Shown: positions 6,724 to 11,806 of the stretch, piece by piece | Numbering within the stretch: position 1 is the first letter of the stretch | Layout: every line of letters begins with the position of its first letter | Source: a bacterium | GTDB taxonomy: Bacteria; Atribacterota; Phoenicimicrobiia; Phoenicimicrobiales; Phoenicimicrobiaceae | Assembly: GCA_018819665.1 (NCBI GenBank) | Contig: JAHJOY010000034.1 | Span: 1-11,806, forward strand | Length of the DNA: 11,806 bases | Direction of reading: 5' to 3' | The notes under the pieces: generated by a model | What the model was told of the DNA's origin: nothing | Database searches by the model: none | The model's input: the letters and a program-made list of their open reading frames with translations, nothing else | Position numbers and translations under genes: made by a program

Positions 6724-8115
6724 TTAAAAACCTCCTTTACCCTGTCCTCTTCCTTCAATGGAGAAAGTTATTAAATATTCCAGTTCTTCATCACTAAAAC
6801 TAGTTACCCTACCTTTTGCATATTCTTTGTCGATGTATTCCTTTAACTTTAAAACTATCGGATCTCTTTTGTTTTTTCTTCTTTCCCCTTCTAATTTAAA
6901 ATATTTATTCATCCAAACAGCAATCCCAGCCAGCCCTGAATGCGAACCAACTGTTACTACCACAGGTCTATTCAATATCCTTTCTGTATCAAATATATTA
7001 TAAATTTCTTCATCCTTTAATATTCCATCCGCATGAATTCCTGCTCTGGTTTTATTAAAAGCATCCCCTACAAAAGGAGTTCGAGACGGTATTTGATATT
7101 TAATTTCCCTCTCGAAGTAATTAGCTATCTCAGTTATGACTTCCAATTTCATATTTTTTGTCGTCCCTCTAAGTTGAGCATATTCAATAACCATTGCTTC
7201 CAGAGGGCAATTTCCCGTTCTTTCACCTATTCCTAAAATAGAGGTATTCACAGCTGAGGCACCATAAAGCCAGGCTGTAGTGGAATTGGTTACAACTTTA
7301 TAAAAATCATTATGCCCATGCCACTCGATCCATTCTGAAGGCACCTCAGCATAATGTCTAAGTCCATATATAATGCCTTGCACACATCGCGGTAAAGCTG
7401 CTCCCGGGTAAGAAACGCCTAAACCTAAAGTATCACAAGCCCTTATCTTGATAGGCATTTTCGTTTGTCTGGAAAGTTTCATAAGCTCATTCGCAAACGG
7501 AACAACAAAACCATAAAAATCTGCCCTGGTAATATCTTCAAAATGACACCTAGGAATTATCCCATTCTCCAGGGCTAATTTCACAATAGAAATATACATT
7601 TCTACTGCCTGTTTCCGACCAAGATTAAGCTTTTTAAATATATGATAATCAGAACAAGGGACTAATATCCCTGTCTCTTTTATGCCCATCTCCTTAACCA
7701 ACTTAAAATCCTCTTCCTTAGCCCTTATCCAGGTTGTCACTTCAGGATACAGGTATCCTCTGCTTAGACATTTTTCTACAGCTTCTCTATCTCTTTTGGA
7801 ATAGATAAAAAATTCTGTCTGTCTTATTACCCCAGATTCATTATCAAGTTCATGAAGAAAATCGAAAATTCTCAGCATCTGATCCACCGTATAAGGAGAC
7901 CGAGACTGCTGCCCATCTCTAAAGGTCGTATCAGTAATCCAGATTTCATCAGGAACAACCATAGGAACATGTCTATGATTGAAAGTTACCTTAGGTATCT
8001 CTTTATAGGGCATTATCTCCCGGTAAAGATTTGGTTCTGCTACATCCTGAAGACTATATTTATATACAGCCTGTTCTATAAGATTAGTACGATTACTAAA
8101 TTCTACTGTCGCCAT
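6724..8115 (-). CDS. Re-type citrate synthase (isopropylmalate synthase-like family)
   Basis: This gene probably encodes condensation of acetyl-CoA with oxaloacetate to citrate with Re stereochemistry, as described for Clostridium kluyveri. The 463-residue protein is of the HMG-lyase-like (LeuA/homocitrate synthase) superfamily. It has the catalytic TDTTFRDGQQ (61-70; R66 and metal ligand D67), HFEDITRAD (191-199), the metal-binding HGHND (266-270) and GERTGNCPLEAM (297-308). The FRDGQQ variant replaces LRDGEQ of ordinary isopropylmalate synthases, and the C-terminal leucine-binding domain is absent. HADGILKDE (361-369) and GSHSG (390-394) form the linker subdomain. Context is the strongest argument: it lies between gdhA and acn-idh, where a citrate synthase is the one missing step. 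A homocitrate or citramalate synthase remains possible. The ATG at 8115 has AGGAGG 10 nt upstream. Confidence 0.82.
   Translation of the reverse strand: MATVEFSNRTNLIEQAVYKYSLQDVAEPNLYREIMPYKEIPKVTFNHRHVPMVVPDEIWITDTTFRDGQQSRSPYTVDQMLRIFDFLHELDNESGVIRQTEFFIYSKRDREAVEKCLSRGYLYPEVTTWIRAKEEDFKLVKEMGIKETGILVPCSDYHIFKKLNLGRKQAVEMYISIVKLALENGIIPRCHFEDITRADFYGFVVPFANELMKLSRQTKMPIKIRACDTLGLGVSYPGAALPRCVQGIIYGLRHYAEVPSEWIEWHGHNDFYKVVTNSTTAWLYGASAVNTSILGIGERTGNCPLEAMVIEYAQLRGTTKNMKLEVITEIANYFEREIKYQIPSRTPFVGDAFNKTRAGIHADGILKDEEIYNIFDTERILNRPVVVTVGSHSGLAGIAVWMNKYFKLEGERRKNKRDPIVLKLKEYIDKEYAKGRVTSFSDEELEYLITFSIEGRGQGKGGF
6731..6736 (-). promoter_or_regulatory. Ribosome binding site deciding the acn start
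   Basis: AGGAGG sits inside the last codons of the upstream gene, with an 8-nt spacer to TTG at 6722. The spacing is the same as for idh. It argues against the longer acn frame. Confidence 0.85.
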
Positions 8116-8174
8116 CTGCTCACCCTCCTTTAACCTGATTAGACTTTACTTAATAAATAGATTAACCTAAAAAT

Positions 8175-9425
8175 TTAAGGCCAGATTCCTCGCGCTTTCA
8201 TTGCTTCCGCTACCTGTGATACAGCATATATATATGCTGCAGTCCGATTATCTATTTTCTCCCTTTGAGCAAGCTTTAATACTTCATTAAATGCCCTTAC
8301 CATTAGCTTTTTTAATCTTCTATTCACCCTTTCTTCATCCCAGAAATAGCCATAAAGACCTTGTATCCATTCAAAATAAGATACAGTAACACCACCAGCA
8401 TTAGCTAAAATATCGGGGATCATAAAAACTCCTCTCTGGTATAATATTTCATCTGCTCCCGGAGTGGTAGGTCCATTTGCAGCTTCAGCTATTATTTTTG
8501 CTTTTATATTATTCGCGTTTTTCTCAGTTATTACTCCTTCCAAAGCTGCCGGCACTAAAACATCACATTCTATTTCTAATAAATCTTTATTGGAAATGAA
8601 TTCTGCTTTCGGAAAACCTTTAACCGTACTTGTTTTAGTTTTATAATCTAATATTTCTGATGGATCAATCCCTTGAGGATTATAGGCTCCACCTTTAGAA
8701 TCACTAACCCCGATAATTTTATATCCCTGTTCATTAAGTAATTTAGCAGAGATTGAACCGGCATTCCCATACCCTTGAATTACTACTGTGGCCTCTAAGG
8801 GATTAATATTTAGCTTTTTTGCAGCGAGTTCTACCGTATAAGATAAACCACGAGCAGTAGCTTCTTTTCTACCCTCTGAACCCCATAATTCTAAAGGCTT
8901 CCCGGTTATAGTGGAAAAACTTGCTTCTCCAGTAAGTTTATTATATGTATCTATATACCAACCCATAATCTTGGGGGTAGTATAAACATCGGGTGCAGGA
9001 ATATCTTTTTTAGGACCGATAATAGATGAAATTTCATAGATATATCTTCGGGAAAGCCTTTCTAGTTCCCCCTCTGACATTTCTTTTGGATTACAAATTA
9101 CTCCTCCCTTGGCTCCACCATAGGGAATTCCCGCAACAGCACACTTCCAGGTCATCCAGGCAGAAAGAGCTTTCATTTCATCCAAACTAACATCAGGATG
9201 ATATCTTACTCCACCTTTTGCTGGTCCTCGAGCAGTATTATATTGTGATCTAAAACCGGTAAATACTTTCACCACCCCATTATCCATCTTTACCGGAATA
9301 GAGACTATTAAAACTCTCTCTGGCTCCTTGAGTTGAGTCAAAATATTAGGATCTAAATTCATTTTAGAAGCAGCCTTTTCTAACTGCAGCTGAGCTACTT
9401 CAAGAGCATCCATTTGATTTGTCAT
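8175..9425 (-). CDS. gdhA: Glutamate dehydrogenase
   Basis: This gene encodes reversible reductive amination of 2-oxoglutarate to glutamate. The 416-residue protein has the normal length of the hexameric Glu/Leu/Phe/Val dehydrogenase family. The N-terminal domain carries GPAKGGVRYHP (67-77) and PYGGAKGG (101-108) with the catalytic lysine K106. PAPDVYT (143-149) supplies the conserved aspartate D146. The Rossmann fold shows VVIQGYGNAG (214-223), with D242 in the following GVSDSKGG; coenzyme preference is not certain. The start ATG at 9425 is preceded by AGGAGGG. It is the first gene of the operon with the citrate synthase-like gene, acn and idh, which would provide its 2-oxoglutarate. Only about 60 bp, without a terminator, separates it from the next gene. 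Its leader holds an ANTAR-type antitermination candidate. Confidence 0.96.
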   Translation of the reverse strand: MTNQMDALEVAQLQLEKAASKMNLDPNILTQLKEPERVLIVSIPVKMDNGVVKVFTGFRSQYNTARGPAKGGVRYHPDVSLDEMKALSAWMTWKCAVAGIPYGGAKGGVICNPKEMSEGELERLSRRYIYEISSIIGPKKDIPAPDVYTTPKIMGWYIDTYNKLTGEASFSTITGKPLELWGSEGRKEATARGLSYTVELAAKKLNINPLEATVVIQGYGNAGSISAKLLNEQGYKIIGVSDSKGGAYNPQGIDPSEILDYKTKTSTVKGFPKAEFISNKDLLEIECDVLVPAALEGVITEKNANNIKAKIIAEAANGPTTPGADEILYQRGVFMIPDILANAGGVTVSYFEWIQGLYGYFWDEERVNRRLKKLMVRAFNEVLKLAQREKIDNRTAAYIYAVSQVAEAMKARGIWP

Positions 9426-9476
9426 TGTTATTTTCCCTCCTAAATAGTAGAATTTCTTGGATTCCCATAAATGTTT

Positions 9477-9482
9477 TTACAT
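9477..9482 (-). promoter_or_regulatory. Start-stop codon pair with strong Shine-Dalgarno in gdhA leader
   Basis: AGGAGGTGGTA is followed directly by ATG-TAA. The site lies between the leader terminator and the gdhA start, 51 nt before it. It is either chance or a minimal upstream reading frame that parks ribosomes. Confidence 0.35.
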
Positions 9483-9531
9483 TACCACCTCCTGTTTTCT
9501 CTTTGTTGCTTCAATACGAAGGCCTACCCAT

Positions 9532-9583
9532 AAAAAAAATAAGAAGCCCTCTTAAGACAAACATTGTCAAAAAAGGACTTCTT
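9532..9583 (-). terminator. Intrinsic terminator in gdhA leader
   Basis: AAGAAGUCCUUUU pairs with AAGAGGGCUUCUU in a 13-bp stem including G-U pairs. After two U-U mismatches the stem continues as GACA/UGUC. A run of eight U (9532-9539) follows. It stands before gdhA, so it must be read through for the operon to be expressed from upstream. Its 5' arm overlaps the third small hairpin of the leader. Confidence 0.9.
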
Positions 9584-9638
9584 TGGCCTTGTTGAAATAA
9601 TTAGGCTTCTTTGCCGTTTATTCTACTCCCTTGTAGAA
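9573..9638 (-). promoter_or_regulatory. Candidate ANTAR-protein target RNA (hexaloop hairpins)
   Basis: Three hairpins with six-base loops occur in a row. Hairpin 1 (9621-9638) is UUCUAC-AAGGGA-GUAGAA. Hairpin 2 (9604-9615) is GGC-AAAGAA-GCC, after a 5-nt linker. Hairpin 3 (9573-9590) is AAGGCC-AAAGAA-GUCCUU with one C-U mismatch. All three loops have A at position 1 and G at position 4, the pattern known for RNAs bound by ANTAR antiterminators such as EutV. Hairpin 3 shares its loop and 3' arm with the 5' arm of the terminator, so its stabilisation would prevent termination. The gene immediately upstream encodes an ANTAR protein. Hairpin 2 has only three pairs, and which two hairpins form the functional pair is unclear. 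Confidence 0.8.
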
Positions 9639-9671
9639 ACTTAAACCGTTAATGTTTTAATATCATTTAAT

Positions 9672-10376
9672 TCATTTTATTTGCCGAATTTCATAAGAAA
9701 GTATTATGGCTTCGGCAATCTCCTTCATAGAGATTCGTTTATTCATACTAGATTTTCTGATTAAAGAAAAAGCCTCACTTTCATTTATATTCCTTTCTTC
9801 CATTAATATTCCTTTTGCTCTCTCTGTTTTTTTTCTGGTATCTAATTCTTCCTGAATTATTTTAGTCCTAACTATTAATTCAGTTTTTTCAATAGCTACT
9901 GCTGCCTGATTGGCAATGGTACTTAAAAGAGTAATCTCGGCTTTGGTAAATTCATAAGGCTTATTTGTATAAACATTAAGTACGCCAATAACTTTATCTT
10001 TTACCATCATAGGGATGCTTGCCATAGAAACCAAACCTTCTTTCCTGGCAAGTTTTTTTTCTTTGTATTGTTCCTCTTTTAATACATCAAAAATTATCTT
10101 TGGTTTTTTTTCTCTAGCTACCAATCCTACTATGCCTTCATTTAATTTTATGGTTTTTTTGTTCAGATATTCCTGATGCATCGATTGAGTAGCCATAATA
10201 TTAAATTCTTGCTTTTTTTCATCTATTAACCACACATTACAAACCTTTGCTTTCATCACATTGGCAGTTAAAGTTACGATAAGCTTTAATATGTCCTCAA
10301 GGTAAAGGTCAGAAGTTATAGCTCTACTTATTTTGTTTAATGTTTTTAAATAATCTTCATAATCTAAATTATTCAT
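9672..10376 (-). CDS. GAF-ANTAR transcription antitermination regulator
   Basis: This gene encodes a probable cytoplasmic RNA-binding antiterminator of 234 residues. Residues about 10-163 form a GAF domain, a small-molecule sensor fold, with conserved stretches such as LNEGIVGLVAR (78-88) and VIGVLNVYTNKPYEFT (129-144). A helical linker (about 160-182) leads to an ANTAR domain (about 172-226) with ERAKGILMEERNINESEAF (185-203) and the C-terminal KRISMKEIAEAII. No receiver domain or histidine kinase is seen, so the GAF ligand may control activity directly. The ATG at 10376 has GGAG 5 nt upstream. The gene has its own promoter and a ppGpp-type riboswitch, and lies just upstream of a leader with ANTAR-type hairpins before gdhA. 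The ligand is unknown. Confidence 0.93.
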   Translation of the reverse strand: MNNLDYEDYLKTLNKISRAITSDLYLEDILKLIVTLTANVMKAKVCNVWLIDEKKQEFNIMATQSMHQEYLNKKTIKLNEGIVGLVAREKKPKIIFDVLKEEQYKEKKLARKEGLVSMASIPMMVKDKVIGVLNVYTNKPYEFTKAEITLLSTIANQAAVAIEKTELIVRTKIIQEELDTRKKTERAKGILMEERNINESEAFSLIRKSSMNKRISMKEIAEAIILSYEIRQIK

Positions 10377-10455
10377 AATTCTCCATGCTATCCATTAAGA
10401 TAAATATTTTTCTTTATTTCTTTATTTAATTAAAGCATTAAACACTTTTACTTAT

Positions 10456-10515
10456 AAAAAAGCCTGAAAAATAGGTAATAAAATAATATTAACAGAACCT
10501 ATCTCTCAGGCTTTT
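10456..10515 (-). terminator. Intrinsic terminator of riboswitch copy 3
   Basis: A 19-bp uninterrupted stem (two G-U pairs) forms between bases 10497-10515 and 10458-10476, ending in a run of six U. Its 5' arm overlaps the last aptamer stem. Confidence 0.9.
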
Positions 10516-10602
10516 ATCCTAAAAGTGTAGTATCGATTAGATACCTTGTGACGCTTGGTCCAGACTCTAATAATTAATTAGACGGAACCCTAGACACACT
10601 TC
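10456..10602 (-). promoter_or_regulatory. ykkC-family (ppGpp-type) riboswitch upstream of GAF-ANTAR gene, copy 3
   Basis: On the minus strand the ykkC core is clear: GUGUCUAGGGUUCCG, a UCUAAU/AUUAGA stem, GUCUGGACCAAGCGUCAC, a GUAUC/GAUAC hairpin, ACACUUUUAGGAUAAAAGCC and AGGUUC. AAGUGU near the 5' end can pair with ACACUU. It shares the core with the two ilv copies but has a different final stem (GCCUGAGAGAUAGGU instead of GACCCCAGCGGAUAGGUC), so it is not part of their recent duplication. Subtype 2a (ppGpp) is favoured by similarity to the ilv copies and the amino-acid context; PRPP or guanidine sensing cannot be excluded without a model. It should act as an ON switch through the overlapping terminator. 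Confidence 0.85.
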
Positions 10603-10626
10603 TGCAGACATATTCAATTTTTCGAA

Positions 10627-10655
10627 ATTTTATCATCATTTATAAACTTTGTCAA
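10627..10655 (-). promoter_or_regulatory. Promoter of the GAF-ANTAR gene
   Basis: A perfect TTGACA (10650-10655), a 17-bp spacer and TAAAAT (10627-10632) preceded by TGA (extended -10) form a near-consensus sigma-A/sigma-70 promoter. Transcription would start near 10620, about 18 nt before the riboswitch core. Confidence 0.85.
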
Positions 10656-10755
10656 ATTTTGGCTAACAATTATTGGGATTTGATGAATTTTTTTCTTCCC
10701 TTATTAAATATTACATTTATTGCATATCTGATCGTTGGAGTAACAATTATTACAA
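10633..10755 (-). other. Intergenic region between metH-like gene and GAF-ANTAR promoter
   Basis: It holds the upstream part of the promoter and an AATTGTTAGCCAAAATTT stretch adjoining the -35, similar to the repeat before the ilv promoter. I see no convincing terminator for the metH-like gene and no further reading frame. Confidence 0.5.
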
Positions 10756-11649
10756 TTAATTTTTTATTTTATCCGACATTGCCTTAATATGTAAGGGTGT
10801 AGTACCACAACAACCACCAATTAAATTTAATCCTAATTTAACAAATTTTTCAGTATAATCAGCCATTATTTTTGGCGATGCGGGATATACTACTTTATCT
10901 TTAACCAATTCAGGCATCCCCGCATTAGGCTCAACCATTAAATAAGTCTTGCTTACCTTCTTCATTATTTTCAAGACTTTATATAAAACTTCCGGACCGG
11001 TCCCACAATTAGCCCCTACCCCATCTACTCCTTCATTTTCAAGAACTATCACTGCTCTTTCCGGGTCAACTCCATATATAGTCTTTAAATTTTTATCAAA
11101 AGTCATCGAAGCAATCACCATTAAATCAGAGTTTTCTTTCACTGCCTTTAGTGCAGTTTTTATTTCTTCAAGATCATAAAAAGTTTCTAAAATTATTAAA
11201 TCTACACCTGCTTTCTCCAAAATAACTGTCTGTTCTTTATAGTTTTTATAAACCTCACTTACTTTTAAATCTCCATATGGTTCTAAGATCTTCCCCGTAG
11301 GCCCTAGAGAACCGGCAATAAATATTCTTTTTTCCAAACTTCTTTCTTTATCTATTGCATCTTTAGCTATATTTACTGCTATTTCATTTATTTTTAGAAT
11401 ATTAGTTTCTCTACCAAAACTTCTTAATTTAATTCTATTAGCACCAAAAGTATTAGTCAGTATTATATCCGCTCCAGCCTTTATATATTCTTGATGAATT
11501 TTTTGCACTACTTGAGAATGAGATATATTCCATCCTTCAGAGCACTCTCCCGACTTAAGACCATATAATTGAAGCATAGTACCCATCGCTCCATCGAGCA
11601 ATAGAGTTCTTTTATTTAATTGTTCTTTTATTTCTTCTTTAATATTCAT
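10756..11649 (-). CDS. Homocysteine S-methyltransferase (stand-alone MetH N-terminal domain)
   Basis: This gene encodes transfer of a methyl group to homocysteine, or a related thiol-methyl reaction. The roughly 300-residue product is a single TIM-barrel domain. Numbered from a possible upstream TTG, it has LLDGAMGTMLQ (21-31), LTNTFGAN (68-75), GSLGPTG (117-123), GANCGTGP (216-223) and GGCCGTTP (282-289). C219, C284 and C285 are the three zinc-binding cysteines. The folate, cobalamin and activation domains of full MetH are missing, so it would work with separate corrinoid or folate-binding partners, or use another methyl donor. I prefer the ATG at 11649 (297 residues) over the in-frame TTG at 11661; neither has a strong ribosome binding site. 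The link to the downstream genes is unclear, because a separate promoter follows. Confidence 0.9.
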   Translation of the reverse strand: MNIKEEIKEQLNKRTLLLDGAMGTMLQLYGLKSGECSEGWNISHSQVVQKIHQEYIKAGADIILTNTFGANRIKLRSFGRETNILKINEIAVNIAKDAIDKERSLEKRIFIAGSLGPTGKILEPYGDLKVSEVYKNYKEQTVILEKAGVDLIILETFYDLEEIKTALKAVKENSDLMVIASMTFDKNLKTIYGVDPERAVIVLENEGVDGVGANCGTGPEVLYKVLKIMKKVSKTYLMVEPNAGMPELVKDKVVYPASPKIMADYTEKFVKLGLNLIGGCCGTTPLHIKAMSDKIKN

Positions 11650-11708
11650 ATCTGCTTTCAAATGAAATGCTTATTACTGCCAAGTTATCGTTCCTGCCAG
11701 GCGCACAT

Positions 11709-11736
11709 GTAGGGGGCGGAGTCATCCGCCCCCTAC
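11709..11736. repeat. GC-rich perfect palindrome
   Basis: GTAGGGGGCGG and its exact complement flank AGTCAT; the A-T closing pair makes a 12-bp stem with a 4-base loop. It is strikingly GC-rich against its surroundings. On the plus strand it is followed by TTTTTTC, so it could act as a terminator for rightward transcription. Such islands are also typical of dispersed intergenic repeats. Confidence 0.75.
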
Positions 11737-11756
11737 TTTTTTCTTTTTCTCTACTA

Positions 11757-11784
11757 TACGCTCTACGCTAAACGCTATCCGCTA
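11757..11784. repeat. Four 7-bp tandem repeats
   Basis: The units TACGCTC, TACGCTA, AACGCTA and TCCGCTA follow each other without gaps. They resemble heptameric intergenic repeats found in many copies in some genomes; copy number here is unknown beyond the window. Confidence 0.6.
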
Positions 11785-11806
11785 TTTTCTTTTTCACGAT
11801 ATACGA

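Noticed and set aside
6723..6758. Longer aconitase reading frame starting at TTG 6758, overlapping the upstream gene
   Set aside because: No suitable ribosome binding site precedes it, whereas AGGAGG with 8-nt spacing points to the TTG at 6722, one base after the upstream stop.
11757..11784. CRISPR array
   Set aside because: The units are 7 bp with no spacers, so this is a short tandem repeat.
1..11806. tRNA or rRNA genes, prophage, transposase or toxin-antitoxin genes
   Set aside because: None recognised on either strand; the CCA-like and tRNA-like motifs near 3264-3440 belong to the T-box.

Overview
The window is AT-rich, with every convincing gene on the minus strand. Strong AGGAGG-type ribosome binding sites, TTG starts, a T-box leader and several ykkC-family riboswitches point to a low-GC anaerobe: Clostridia, or a nearby Gram-positive-like or candidate lineage such as Atribacterota. 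A probable Re-type citrate synthase also suits a strict anaerobe. I cannot fix the taxon from sequence alone.

In the direction of transcription (right to left) the layout is as follows. (1) 11806-10756: an upstream region with a GC-rich palindrome and heptamer repeats, then a stand-alone MetH-type homocysteine S-methyltransferase. (2) 10671-9672: a near-consensus promoter, a ppGpp-type (ykkC subtype 2) riboswitch with its terminator, then a GAF-ANTAR regulator gene. (3) 9671-9426: a leader with three small hairpins whose six-base loops match the ANTAR target pattern, running into a strong intrinsic terminator. (4) 9425-3756: gdhA, a Re-citrate synthase-like gene, aconitase and isocitrate dehydrogenase, tightly spaced. 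Three of these lead from oxaloacetate plus acetyl-CoA to 2-oxoglutarate, and gdhA converts that to glutamate. (5) 3553-1: the branched-chain amino acid operon. It has a 17-bp tandem repeat, a promoter, a T-box, a ppGpp-type riboswitch, ilvD, a second near-identical riboswitch, and ilvB running off the window.

The most interesting point is the regulatory wiring. Three riboswitches of one superfamily sit in 10 kb. Two are a recent duplication inside the ilv operon, where the first follows a T-box directly. The third controls an ANTAR antiterminator protein, and the next leader downstream looks like that protein's RNA target. The inferred circuit is: alarmone (ppGpp) switches on ilv genes directly, and switches on the oxidative TCA/glutamate branch indirectly through the ANTAR protein. 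The RNA structures were read by eye. Ligand identity and protein-RNA pairing are inference.
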